From Flavobacterium sp. SLB02 (GTDB lineage Bacteria > Bacteroidota > Bacteroidia > Flavobacteriales > Flavobacteriaceae), in the NCBI RefSeq assembly GCF_009664855.1, contig NZ_CP045928.1:4651186-4715185 (forward strand): a DNA stretch of 64,000 nt. The letters run 5' to 3'. The position numbers and the translations under genes are program-made. How positions within the stretch are numbered: position 1 is the first letter of the stretch; every line of letters starts with the position of its first letter. The notes beneath the pieces are model-generated. The model was not told the DNA's origin and made no database searches. It saw only the letters and a list, made by a program, of their open reading frames with translations. Of this stretch, positions 8,582-17,127 are shown in pieces.

Positions 8582-9364
8582 ATGGATTTTCAGATAGGTC
8601 TTGTAATTGCAGGTTTGGTAGTAGGTTTTGTTGTGGGATTGACAGGTGTTGGGGGCGGTTCATTAATGACTCCAATTTTATTGTATTTTGGTATTCCCCC
8701 GACAACAGCCGTTGGAACCGATTTATTATATGCTGCTTTTACCAAGATGGGAGGCGTATTTGTACACCACAAAAAAGGAAACATCAACTGGAAGATCACG
8801 GGTTGGCTAACTTTAGGAAGTGTTCCTGCAGCTTTACTAACGCTATGGATACTAAACAGCATTAAAACAGATATTTCGACTATAAATTCCGTTATAAAAT
8901 ACAGTTTAGGCTGGGCATTGCTTTTTACTTCAATTGCAATTCTATTCAAAAAGAAGCTTTTAGTGTATTCTCAAAAACATGCGGGAGATAAATTTCACAG
9001 CGAAAGTCATACTCAAAACATGCTGACTATCGGGATTGGGGTATTATTGGGCGCAACTGTAACTTTAACATCTATTGGTGCCGGAGCTTTAGGAACGGTT
9101 ACTTTATTTTTCCTGTATCCGCTTTTACCAACGCCTCGTTTGGTAGGAACCGAAATTGCCCATGCTGTTCCGCTAACTCTTGTTGCCGGAATTGGGCACG
9201 CCTCAATGGGAAATTTAGATTTAGTTTTATTGGGCCAGCTATTATTGGGATCCCTTCCCGGAATTTTTATTGGAAGTATGCTAAGTGGAAAAGTTCCTGA
9301 TTTATTTCTACGAAATGCTATTGCCGTAATGCTTTTCTTAGCCGGATATAAATTGATTTTTTAA
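8582..9364 (+). CDS. TauE/SafE family permease, divergent paralog
   Basis: This 260 aa membrane protein has the family's duplicated motif near its start (GLTGVGGGSLMTPIL) and again in the second half (TLTSIGAGALGTVTL). It is a different subfamily from the 300 aa TauE protein transcribed away from it, with little obvious identity outside those motifs. Its location between the sulfur operon and the Rrf2 regulator suggests transport of a sulfur anion such as sulfite or thiosulfate (inference). A palindromic repeat begins 8 bases after the stop codon. Confidence 0.85.
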   Translation: MDFQIGLVIAGLVVGFVVGLTGVGGGSLMTPILLYFGIPPTTAVGTDLLYAAFTKMGGVFVHHKKGNINWKITGWLTLGSVPAALLTLWILNSIKTDISTINSVIKYSLGWALLFTSIAILFKKKLLVYSQKHAGDKFHSESHTQNMLTIGIGVLLGATVTLTSIGAGALGTVTLFFLYPLLPTPRLVGTEIAHAVPLTLVAGIGHASMGNLDLVLLGQLLLGSLPGIFIGSMLSGKVPDLFLRNAIAVMLFLAGYKLIF

Positions 9365-9371
9365 TTTCTCT

Positions 9372-9459
9372 ACCATATAAGTGATATAAGTTCATTTAAT
9401 AAAAACTTACGAAGTTTATTCAAAGCGACACTTATATTGCCTTACATAAATTATATGGT
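9372..9459. repeat. palindromic intergenic element with ACCATATAAGT ends, copy 1
   Basis: The outer 19 bases of each end are inverted copies with three mismatches, beginning ACCATATAAGTGATATAAG on the left. The 88-base element fills the gap between the convergent TauE and Rrf2 genes. A second element with the same ends lies at 18244-18347. No coding capacity and no clear target duplication were seen. Confidence 0.7.
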
Positions 9460-9464
9460 TAAAA

Positions 9465-9875
9465 CTAAAATGCAATATCTGCCAAAGAATTACTTTCTAA
9501 TATTTTAAGTGTATTATCACGAACTTCCATCATTAAACGTCTTGCTGCACAAGTAGTTTCATCATCGCAATCATCGCATCTTTCATAAAAGTTATGACTT
9601 GCGCAAGGCAGCAAAGCTATTGGACCTTCAAGAATACGGTACACTTTGGCCATACTGATATCTTTTGGATCTTTTATCAGGTAATAACCTCCGCCTTTTC
9701 CTTTTTTAGCTCCAAGGAAACCGGAATTTCTCAGCAATAACAATATACTTTCTAAGAATTTTATCGAAATATGTTCGCTTTTAGCAATTTCGGCAATCTG
9801 TACAGGTTCATTATTTTCACGTCTAGCCAAATAAGTTAAAGCCTTAATTCCGTATTTTGTTTTCTTTGAAAGCAC
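9465..9875 (-). CDS. Rrf2 family transcriptional regulator with four cysteines
   Basis: This 136 aa protein has the Rrf2 winged helix-turn-helix at its N-terminus (residues 1-70, including KKGKGGGYYL) and four cysteines at 91, 100, 103 and 109. IscR-type members bind an Fe-S cluster through three cysteines, so metal or cluster sensing is likely, but the spacing differs from IscR and NsrR. The start codon is GTG; the following LSKKTKYGIKAL matches the usual family N-terminus. It sits between sulfur transport genes and a sulfhydrylase, so control of sulfur assimilation (compare CymR) is a fair inference. A near-perfect palindrome about 125 bases upstream may be its own operator. Confidence 0.88.
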   Translation of the reverse strand: MLSKKTKYGIKALTYLARRENNEPVQIAEIAKSEHISIKFLESILLLLRNSGFLGAKKGKGGGYYLIKDPKDISMAKVYRILEGPIALLPCASHNFYERCDDCDDETTCAARRLMMEVRDNTLKILESNSLADIAF

Positions 9876-10000
9876 TTAAATAAATTTAGATTGTAGAATG
9901 TTCAGTTTAGATTTATGTCTAAAATAACAAACTGCATATTTTTCTGCAACAAAAATAAGCTTTTTGAATGAGAAAAATAACACAATGAAAAAGTAAGTTC

Positions 10001-10013
10001 TACTAAATTAGTA
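10001..10013. promoter_or_regulatory. palindrome TACTAAATTAGTA, candidate Rrf2 operator
   Basis: This 13-base sequence is perfectly symmetrical around its central base. It lies in the 246-base gap between metZ and the Rrf2 gene, upstream of the latter. The ACTAAATTAGT core resembles sites bound by IscR-like Rrf2 proteins. Its right half, AAATTAGTA, recurs at the sulfur-operon promoter and in front of the TonB receptor leader. Confidence 0.45.
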
Positions 10014-10121
10014 TGGTTTAAGAAAATATAAATAAAAAGCGATTTTCAACCGTAACTAATTTACAATTAAAAATCGCCATTTATGGTATAATAAGATCTA
10101 AACTCTTCAATATAAAATTAT

Positions 10122-11294
10122 CTAAGAAAGCGCCTGATCTAAATCGGCAATAATATCTTTTACGGTTTCCAAACCTACAGAAACTCGCACCAAGCCTTCT
10201 GTAATTCCAACAGCTAACTTTTCTTCTACAGATAATTTGCTATGTGTTGTCGATGCCGGGTGTGTTACAATAGTTTTTACGTCTCCAATATTTGCCGAAA
10301 GAGAACATAATTTAATCTTATCCAGAAATTTTCTTCCTGCTTCGATTCCACCTTTAATTTCAATGGCAATTATATTACCTCCCAAAAGCATTTGCTTTTT
10401 GGCAATTTCATACTTTGGATGCGATTTTAGGAACGGATATTTAATACTCTCAACATTAGGATGATTTTCTAAAAACTCTGCTACTTTTAAGGCATTTTCG
10501 CAATGTTTATCAACACGAACTGCCAAAGTCTCTAAACTTTTGGACAAAACCCACGCATTAAAAGGCGACATTGCCGGTCCTGTATTTCTTGAAAATAAAT
10601 ATATCTTACGAATTAATTCTGCATTTCCAACTGCAACTCCTCCTAAAACACGACCTTGTCCGTCGATTAATTTTGTCGCAGAATGAATCACTATATCAGC
10701 ACCGTATTTAATTGGCTGCTGAATATATGGCGTAGCAAAACAATTATCGATAATTAAAATCAAGTTGTGCTTTTTAGCTATTTGACCCAATAATTCTAAA
10801 TCAATTACATCTACACCTGGATTTGTAGGCGTTTCTGCGTATAAAATTTTGGTATTTGGTTTAATAAAACTCTCTATTGTTTCAGGCTTATTAATATCAA
10901 AATAAGTGGTTTCAATATTCCATTTTGGAAAATAAGTCATAAACAACGCGTGAGTCGACCCAAAAACGCTTCCTGCAGAAACAATATGATCGCCTGATTC
11001 CAGCAATGCAGCAAAAGTTGAATATATTGCAGCCATTCCAGTTGCAAAAGCATAACCTGCTTCAGCACTTTCCATAGCACAAACTTTATCTACAAACTCG
11101 GTTGTGTTTGGGTTGCTAAAACGTGAGTAGATATTACGTACTTTTTCTTCAGTGAAAGACGCTCTCATATCCTCTGCATCCTCAAATACAAAACTTGATG
11201 ATAAATATAAAGGAGTTGAATGTTCCTGAAATTGTGTTTTTTCTAAATGTGTTCTTATGGCTAAAGTTTCAAAGCCAAATTCTTCTTCGTTCAT
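10122..11294 (-). CDS. metZ: PLP-dependent trans-sulfuration enzyme, O-succinylhomoserine sulfhydrylase type
   Basis: This 390 aa protein belongs to the Cys/Met metabolism PLP family. The cofactor lysine lies in HSATKLIDGQGR, preceded by IDNCFATPYIQQPIKYGAD and followed by SVGLE near the end. The length and the SATK-LIDGQGR motif fit the MetZ branch, which makes homocysteine directly from an activated homoserine and sulfide. Cystathionine gamma-synthase or gamma-lyase activity cannot be excluded from sequence alone. A second, longer sulfhydrylase is encoded about 7 kb away, so the two may divide substrates or conditions. OsmC lies upstream on the same strand, separated by a repeat-containing gap. 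Confidence 0.85.
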   Translation of the reverse strand: MNEEEFGFETLAIRTHLEKTQFQEHSTPLYLSSSFVFEDAEDMRASFTEEKVRNIYSRFSNPNTTEFVDKVCAMESAEAGYAFATGMAAIYSTFAALLESGDHIVSAGSVFGSTHALFMTYFPKWNIETTYFDINKPETIESFIKPNTKILYAETPTNPGVDVIDLELLGQIAKKHNLILIIDNCFATPYIQQPIKYGADIVIHSATKLIDGQGRVLGGVAVGNAELIRKIYLFSRNTGPAMSPFNAWVLSKSLETLAVRVDKHCENALKVAEFLENHPNVESIKYPFLKSHPKYEIAKKQMLLGGNIIAIEIKGGIEAGRKFLDKIKLCSLSANIGDVKTIVTHPASTTHSKLSVEEKLAVGITEGLVRVSVGLETVKDIIADLDQALS

Positions 11295-11464
11295 TTTTTT
11301 TTATTTTAACACGAATTGCACCAATTGGCACTAATTCTTTTTTTAATTTCACAAAGACCCGCAAAAGAAACTCAGAGATTCACTAAGAAATTGATGCAAA
11401 TATTTGTGATGTAATCAGTAAGGGTAAAAATTATCTAATTATCAAATTGACTCATTTTCTAATT

Positions 11465-11890
11465 CTATAATTCTTTGTCGTTTAAAACAACTTTGTATTT
11501 TATTGTAGCCGTTGGTTCAACCGTTTTGGCTACTGAACAATATTTCTCAAAAGAAAGTTGTGCCGCTTTTTGCGCCTTTTCGGGATTGATGTCACCTTCT
11601 AAATAAAAAACCACATTGATTTCTTTAAATGGCGTCGCTTCTCCAATTTTTACGCGTTCTCCTTCTACCTCAGCGTTAAAAGAAGTTATTTCCTGACGTT
11701 GTTTCTTTAATATCGAAATCATATCAATAGCACTGCATCCTGCAACACCCATCAATACTAATTCCATTGGACTTGCACCTAAATCGCTTCCGCCAAACTC
11801 GGCTCTGCTATCAACATCAACTACATGACCACGCTCATTTTTGAGTTTAAAATGAAATGCGTCGTTTACTCTGTTTAAGGTTACTTTCAT
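11465..11890 (-). CDS. OsmC family peroxiredoxin-like protein
   Basis: This 141 aa protein has the two cysteines expected for OsmC/Ohr proteins, Cys52 in MGVAGCSAIDM and Cys118 in EKYCSVAKT. Family members reduce organic or fatty-acid hydroperoxides with thiols. It is 18 bases from the end of the upstream secreted protein gene on the same strand and probably shares its transcript. Location among methionine genes may reflect thiol redox defence, but a specific substrate cannot be read. Confidence 0.9.
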   Translation of the reverse strand: MKVTLNRVNDAFHFKLKNERGHVVDVDSRAEFGGSDLGASPMELVLMGVAGCSAIDMISILKKQRQEITSFNAEVEGERVKIGEATPFKEINVVFYLEGDINPEKAQKAAQLSFEKYCSVAKTVEPTATIKYKVVLNDKEL

Positions 11891-11908
11891 GTTTTTTGTT
11901 TTCCTAAG

Positions 11909-12466
11909 TTATTTGTCTTTTTTGTCTAATTTCCCCCAGTATTCTAAAATCTGTTTTTTAGATTCTGCATCTAAAGATTTAAAATTAGGTGAGAATTGAT
12001 CTGTTTTAAAATCATCATAAACACTGGATTCTATCGTATAGAATTGATCTTTTTGCGAAAAAACCAAATGAACAGATTGTTGTTTAAAATCTGAATCATA
12101 TAGTCCGTAAATAAAAAGAGCATCAACACTCTTATCTTTATTGTAATCTGCAAAAGCTTTTCTGCTTCCCCAGGCCGAAATAATTCCGTTATGATTTACT
12201 TCAAGAATAGATTTTACAATCCATTTATCATTGACTTTTGTAAATCTTTGGAAATACATTTTATCAGGATTGGCATTTTTTTCAATTTTCGAAAAAATAA
12301 ATACGTTGTCCTCATTTCCAACAGCACTCACTTCGTCTATTTGAATTGTCCTAACTCCTTTATAAGAAAAAACATCTTGCCTATAACTGTCTTTATTTCT
12401 AATAACATTAGAAATCTGAGCAGTCAAAATGTTCGAAAAAAATAGTAAAATCAGTACGTTTTTCAT
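11909..12466 (-). CDS. secreted protein of unknown function
   Basis: A 185 aa protein begins with a short hydrophobic signal peptide (residues 1-16, ending near LTAQ). The mature part is soluble and mixed alpha/beta, with ADYNKDKSVDALFIYGLYD resembling the aspartate-rich calcium-type loops seen in exported bacterial proteins. I do not recognise a characterised family. It lies between thrA and OsmC on the same strand, 69 bases after thrA, so it could be the distal part of the methionine transcript. Confidence 0.7.
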   Translation of the reverse strand: MKNVLILLFFSNILTAQISNVIRNKDSYRQDVFSYKGVRTIQIDEVSAVGNEDNVFIFSKIEKNANPDKMYFQRFTKVNDKWIVKSILEVNHNGIISAWGSRKAFADYNKDKSVDALFIYGLYDSDFKQQSVHLVFSQKDQFYTIESSVYDDFKTDQFSPNFKSLDAESKKQILEYWGKLDKKDK

Positions 12467-12534
12467 TCCTAAATGTTCATTAATCGGCTTTTAAAAATCA
12501 ACACTGTATCCCGAAGTTTCGGGACTAAATTCTT

Positions 12535-14949
12535 TTACCCTTTATCTGATAATCTCAAAATATCTCCAAAAACTCCTCTCGCCGTTACTGCAGAACCTGC
12601 ACCGGCTCCCTGAATTACAATTGGGCGATCTCCGTAAGATTCTGTATAAATTTCGAAGAAAGAATCAGATCCTTTTAATCCTCCTAAAGCAGTATCAGAT
12701 GGTACTGAAACTAATTTTACTTCCAGAATTCCTTTGTCATTTTGTAAATCTCCAGACAATTCACCAATGTATCTTAATACATGATTTGGCTTTTGATCGG
12801 CTTTTATTTTCTCGTAAATTGGGTCAAATTCTTTTAGTTTAGTTAAGAAATCTGATACGTTTCCGTCACGTAAATGTTCCGGAATCAAATTCTGAATCGA
12901 GATTTCTTCAAACTCATTTTGTAAATCTAACTCTCTTGCCAGGATCAATAATTTTCTTCCCACATCATTTCCACATAAATCCTCACGCGGGTCCGGTTCT
13001 GTATATCCGTTATCAATTGCTTCTTGCAGAATCTCACTAAAAGGAGCATCTTTTGCAGAGAAATTATTGAATAAATAACTCAATGTTCCTGAGAAAACCC
13101 CTTTTATTTTAGTGATATTTTCACCTGATAGATGTAATAATTTAATCGTATCAATCAACGGTAAACCTGCACCAACATTGGTTTCATATAAATAATTTTT
13201 CTGATTATCTGCTAATGATTTTCTCAATTCTTTATAAAAGCCATAACTTAATGTATTGGCTACTTTGTTTGATGAGATCAGGTCGAAACTACTCTCTATC
13301 AACGAAATATAATTTTCTACGAAAGCGGCACTTGCTGTATTATCAATCGCAATTAAGTTTTCTAAATGGTGTTGGTTCGCGTAAGCAATTACATCATTTA
13401 TGGTATATTCAAGACCTTCTTTTTGAATGTCATTTTTCCAGTTTGAAGTTACGCCATTTTTATTTAAAAGTAATTTTTTAGAATTCGCAATAGCAAAAAC
13501 ATTCAGTTTAATGTCTTTACGTTTTTCGATTGCTGCAGCAGATTCTAAAATTTGATTGATCAAAGTTCCACCTACCAATCCGTGACCGAAAATGGCAATG
13601 TTGATTTTTTTAGAAACTCCAAAAATCTCTCCATGAATTACGTTCAACGCTTTATTAAGTTCTGATTTTTTAACGACCAAACTCACGTTTTTACCCGTAA
13701 CGGTATTGTTAAACAAAATTGGAACAATTTTATTTTTGATTAATGCGGTGTAAGGTTTATGAAAAGTACTTAAATCCTGCCCGATAATCGAAATTACCGA
13801 AACATTATCTGTTACCGTAATCTGGTTTACATCTTTAGAATAAAAATCATTTTCGAACTCTTTTTCTAATTCGATCATAGCCGTTGTTGCTTTATCTGTA
13901 GCCACAACCAAGCCGATTCCTCTTTCTGAAGAACCTTGCGAAATGATACTTACACTAATATTGTGATCGCCCATTACTTTAAAAATTCGGGCATCAACGC
14001 CGGATTTCCCAAGCAATCCGCGTCCTTCAAGATTTACCAATGATAAATTCTCTAAAACCGAAAGTGTTTTGATTCCTTCTTTAGCTGAATCTGATGTAAT
14101 TAATGTTCCGCGGTTTTCGTGATTGAATGTATTTAAAATACGAAGCGGAATATTTTTTTCTAATAAAGGAATTATCGTTTTGGCATGAAGGATTGTTGCG
14201 CCAAAATTGGCCAATTCGTTCGCTTCATTAAAAGACAAAAATTCGATCTTTTTAGCATCAGCAACCAAATCAGGATTTGCTGTGTAAATTCCGTCAACGT
14301 GGGTGAAGTTTTGTAATTCTTCGGCATTCAAATAATTTGCAATTAATGATGCGGTATAATTACTGCCGTTTCTTCCTAAAGTTGTTGTATCGTTATTGTT
14401 GTTCGAACCAATAAAACCAGTAACAATATTCACCGTCGAACCGTTGTGCTCTTTGAAATAATTGACAACATTTTTCTTAGAAAGCTGCTCTAATGGCTGT
14501 GCATCACCAAATTTAGAGTCGGTTTTTAGCAATTCTCTTGAATCGACAAAATTAGCAGGAATTCCTTTTTCTTTTAAAATAGCCGTCAGCAATTTAGCCG
14601 AAAGCAATTCGCCTTTGGATAAAATCTGATCTTTTATTTTATTGCTGTAATCGCCAATTAAACTAACGCCTTCAAAAAGTTTCTCTAAAATATTAAACTC
14701 TTCAGATAAATCTACCTGCGGATAATCTGATATCTGATAGGCTTTAAAATTCTCAAATAATGGTTTGTAACTACCATTTTTAGCAGCAAGTTTTAAAATA
14801 TATTCTAATTCGTCTGTTGCATTTCCACGGGCAGAAACCACAACTGCAATTTGTTCTCCTTGATTTACTTTATCAGAAATGATTGAAACTACTTTGTTAA
14901 GTCCTTCTCCGTTTGATAACGATTTGCCTCCAAATTTTAATATTTTCAT
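12535..14949 (-). CDS. thrA: bifunctional aspartokinase/homoserine dehydrogenase
   Basis: The 804 aa fusion catalyses the first and third steps from aspartate to homoserine. The N-terminal aspartokinase starts with KFGGKS and includes TTTLGRNGSNYTASL; ACT regulatory domains follow around residues 290-450. The C-terminal homoserine dehydrogenase starts near residue 455 with IFGHGLVGGTL and keeps GYTEPDPREDLCGNDVGRK, including the catalytic Glu, Asp and Lys. It begins one base after the metX stop, so the two are cotranscribed under the SAM riboswitch. ACT domains suggest feedback inhibition by an end product; which amino acid cannot be told. Confidence 0.95.
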   Translation of the reverse strand: MKILKFGGKSLSNGEGLNKVVSIISDKVNQGEQIAVVVSARGNATDELEYILKLAAKNGSYKPLFENFKAYQISDYPQVDLSEEFNILEKLFEGVSLIGDYSNKIKDQILSKGELLSAKLLTAILKEKGIPANFVDSRELLKTDSKFGDAQPLEQLSKKNVVNYFKEHNGSTVNIVTGFIGSNNNNDTTTLGRNGSNYTASLIANYLNAEELQNFTHVDGIYTANPDLVADAKKIEFLSFNEANELANFGATILHAKTIIPLLEKNIPLRILNTFNHENRGTLITSDSAKEGIKTLSVLENLSLVNLEGRGLLGKSGVDARIFKVMGDHNISVSIISQGSSERGIGLVVATDKATTAMIELEKEFENDFYSKDVNQITVTDNVSVISIIGQDLSTFHKPYTALIKNKIVPILFNNTVTGKNVSLVVKKSELNKALNVIHGEIFGVSKKINIAIFGHGLVGGTLINQILESAAAIEKRKDIKLNVFAIANSKKLLLNKNGVTSNWKNDIQKEGLEYTINDVIAYANQHHLENLIAIDNTASAAFVENYISLIESSFDLISSNKVANTLSYGFYKELRKSLADNQKNYLYETNVGAGLPLIDTIKLLHLSGENITKIKGVFSGTLSYLFNNFSAKDAPFSEILQEAIDNGYTEPDPREDLCGNDVGRKLLILARELDLQNEFEEISIQNLIPEHLRDGNVSDFLTKLKEFDPIYEKIKADQKPNHVLRYIGELSGDLQNDKGILEVKLVSVPSDTALGGLKGSDSFFEIYTESYGDRPIVIQGAGAGSAVTARGVFGDILRLSDKG

Positions 14950-14950
14950 T

Positions 14951-15940
14951 TTATTTTTCTATTGTTTCTGCCTTAAAAATATCGGCAAGTAAATGATCTA
15001 ATTGTTTGTACTCGATTAAAAAAGCGTCATGTCCGTGAACCGAATCTATTTCGCTGTAAAAAACATTGTCTTTGAACTTCTTTAATTCCTGAAAAGTTTC
15101 GCGATTTTCTTTTGGTGTAAAAAACAAATCAGAGTTGATCCCGATAATATGAATCGCTGCATTTGTTCTGGACATTAAAGTTTCGAAATCGTCACTATTT
15201 CTGGTTATGTCTATGGTTTTGAGCAATTGGTTCATCAGTTTATAAGATGACAATTGATATCTCTTTTGTAATTTTTCGCCGTGATGCGCCAGCCAGCTTT
15301 CGATATTAAAGATCGAGAGATTGGTATTGATCGTACGCTGAAATTTTTCTTTGAATGATTCAGGAGAGCGGTAACACAACATGGCATGAATTCTGGCATC
15401 TTCGATAGGTCTTGAAGAATTGTTCAGGATTTGCTCTTGTAAATAACAATTAGCAATCATCCAGTCGGTCGATTTCCAGTCGGTCGCAATCGGGATTAAG
15501 TTTCGGGTAATATTAGGTTCTAATGCAAGGATTTCCCAGGCAATTCCTCCACCAACAGAACCTCCAATAATGGTGTGCAATTGGCTGATATTTAATGCCT
15601 CCAGACCTTTTATAAAAATACGGGCCATATCTCTTGTGGTGAAGTCCTGATAATTTTCGATTACAAACGAATCATTTCCGTTTCCGGGAACGTCGAATGC
15701 TAATACGGTATATTTATGGGTATCGATTGTTTTTTCGTCGCCAATTAAGTCATTCCACCAGCCATTTTCGCCAGTAACCTGAGCGTTTCCAGTCAAAGCA
15801 TGATTGACCAAAACAATAGGCGCGCTATTCAGTGGTACACCGGAAAGTGTAAAACTTAATGGCAATAATGGATATGATGCACCACTTTCTGTGATGAAAT
15901 CTTGAATTATAATGGGACTTGGTATATTTTCCAATTTCAA
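14951..15940 (-). CDS. metX: homoserine O-acyltransferase (MetX type)
   Basis: This 329 aa alpha/beta-hydrolase-fold enzyme activates homoserine, normally with acetyl-CoA. NHALTGNAQV and the nucleophile elbow GGSVGGGIAWE (Ser in GGSVGG) are family signatures, and HGHDAFLIE near the end supplies the catalytic His. No ATG is available: an in-frame stop lies three codons upstream and the reading frame opens with TTG, giving KLENIPSP as the N-terminus. A SAM-I riboswitch ends about 75 bases before the start. thrA follows directly. The acyl donor (acetyl or succinyl) is not decided by what I can see. Confidence 0.92.
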   Translation of the reverse strand: MKLENIPSPIIIQDFITESGASYPLLPLSFTLSGVPLNSAPIVLVNHALTGNAQVTGENGWWNDLIGDEKTIDTHKYTVLAFDVPGNGNDSFVIENYQDFTTRDMARIFIKGLEALNISQLHTIIGGSVGGGIAWEILALEPNITRNLIPIATDWKSTDWMIANCYLQEQILNNSSRPIEDARIHAMLCYRSPESFKEKFQRTINTNLSIFNIESWLAHHGEKLQKRYQLSSYKLMNQLLKTIDITRNSDDFETLMSRTNAAIHIIGINSDLFFTPKENRETFQELKKFKDNVFYSEIDSVHGHDAFLIEYKQLDHLLADIFKAETIEK

Positions 15941-16012
15941 ATCTTTTTAATTTTGATTTGTATGTGGAAATATTAGAAAGAAAGTACTAGAGTGAAACTA
16001 GAAAATTCTTGT

Positions 16013-16119
16013 TGTTATCTTTCCACGTTTGGGCGTGGTAGAATGCAGCACCTTCTTCGATTTAACGAAGGGTTGCTAAGGATTCATCGGGTCTAATCCC
16101 TCGTCCTTTCTTTATAACA
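16013..16119 (-). promoter_or_regulatory. SAM-I (S-box) riboswitch of metX-thrA
   Basis: Read on the minus strand, the segment contains AAAGGACGAGGGATTAGACC then CGATGAATCC and TTAGCAACCC, a close match to the S-box core. P1 is TGTTAT (16119-16114) with ATAACA (16018-16013). A CTTCG/CGAAG hairpin and a CCACG/CGTGG hairpin fit P3 and P4. In this class SAM binding lowers expression of the gene behind it. No clear intrinsic terminator follows, so control of translation of the TTG-started metX is likely. Confidence 0.92.
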
Positions 16120-16309
16120 TTTTCAATACGTGCTTGAACTTAAAGGTGCAAATTAACTACTAATTTCTTAAACAAACAAATTTTATCGAAACTGATTGCT
16201 TAATTTCTTAAACATAATTCAACCAAAAACTATTGTACGCAAAAAATTACCGAACAATTTGCCCAGTAAAATTAAGCAGGTATTCCCCTATTTTATGATA
16301 CTTTTTGAT

Positions 16310-16513
16310 TTAGATAAAAAGTGTTTCATTCTCTTTTGAATACATCAAAAATAATAATGAATTTGGCTCTTTTTTCTCTGCTATCTTATCTGCCTCAGTT
16401 ATCCCGAATCTAGGATGTACCAATTCATTTGTTGGCGGCGGCGGATTGTTTCTTTTAGCTCTCAAGTTTTTCAATGTAGAAAACGTTTTTGTTATGTAGT
16501 TTAATTTGCTCAT
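16310..16513 (-). CDS. small protein of unknown function downstream of a Met/Cys leader (paralog A)
   Basis: A 67 aa ORF with an ATG start lies between a leader terminator and the SAM riboswitch of metX. The middle holds a PPPP run and GITEADKIAEKK; the C-terminus is SLLFLMYSKENETLFI. A 64 aa ORF in the same position before O-acetylhomoserine sulfhydrylase ends SLLLLMYNLEEEGEDFFLQ and starts with a similar KTLNSI/KLNYI segment, so the two look related. That shared position and C-terminus are the main reason to believe it is translated. No signal peptide or known domain is visible. Confidence 0.55.
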   Translation of the reverse strand: MSKLNYITKTFSTLKNLRAKRNNPPPPTNELVHPRFGITEADKIAEKKEPNSLLFLMYSKENETLFI

Positions 16514-16596
16514 GATATTTAAATTTATGTTAGTTTACGTTTTATAATATTTATTATTTGTTTAATTTTTTGTTATGGCAACCAAATGGAATAAAA

Positions 16597-16629
16597 AAAC
16601 CCTTTTGGATCACAATACCAAAAGGGTTT
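16597..16629 (-). terminator. leader terminator upstream of small protein A and metX
   Basis: A perfect 12-base stem (AAACCCTTTTGG/CCAAAAGGGTTT) with a 9-base loop is followed on the minus strand by a run of U (16599-16593). It lies between leader ORF A and the 67 aa gene. An upstream segment at 16653-16660 can pair with its 5' arm, so it is probably conditional. Confidence 0.8.
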
Positions 16630-16661
16630 AAGTTTTATACAACTTATATATACTTTTAGTA

Positions 16662-16763
16662 TCAACAGACGCGTACACAAATACGTGCGACATTAAACAT
16701 CTTGTTCATCTGTAGGGATTTATTCATCTTGGATTTACTTGCTATTTTAAAAAATTCTTGCAT
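16662..16763 (-). CDS. leader peptide A (candidate Met/Cys attenuator)
   Basis: A 33-codon ORF starts with ATG and ends in NVARICVRVC. Met is at 1, 13, 19 and 22, and Cys at 29 and 33, the last codon before the stop. It is followed by a segment, ACTAAAAG in RNA, that can pair with the 5' arm of the terminator 30 bases on. Internal ATGs could give shorter versions. The arrangement matches leaders B and C in the same region. Translation and a role in sensing Met or Cys supply are inference. Confidence 0.55.
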   Translation of the reverse strand: MQEFFKIASKSKMNKSLQMNKMFNVARICVRVC

Positions 16764-16983
16764 TTGTTTTATTTTAATAAGCTTCCCGGAAACTGCCGAA
16801 ATCTTTTTACTTTTATCTTCTTTTTTAATCAATTAAGAAATAAAGTTGTTTCAACTTTTGTCCCGATCGACATAACTATTTTCAGAATATTAAGTTTATT
16901 TTTCTGGTAATTTTGAGGTATTACAAATGTGCGAATATTTTTTCAATTATGCAAGTGAGGATCAGCAAATTAATCCTAAAAAA

Positions 16984-17020
16984 CGTTAAAAAACATCTTT
17001 TTATCGTTAAAAAACATCTT
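16984..17020. repeat. two copies of CGTTAAAAAACATCTT, 21 bases apart
   Basis: Identical 16-base copies begin at 16984 and 17005, two helical turns apart. They lie directly beside a minus-strand TAAATTTG -7-like box (17029-17022) ahead of leader A, where a repressor or activator dimer could bind. The rest of the 613-base gap before the next gene holds the leader and terminator, and otherwise nothing I recognise. Confidence 0.6.
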
Positions 17021-17127
17021 ACAAATTTAAGATTTAAATAATTGAGCGTTAAAACCTACAAAAAAATACGTAATGAACTTTCCTGTTTCATTATATCAAA
17101 GAACAACTAACTACTATTCGAAACCAC

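Noticed and set aside
8590..8949. Minus-strand ORF of 119 codons inside the second TauE gene
   Set aside because: It is a shadow of the conserved membrane protein on the plus strand.
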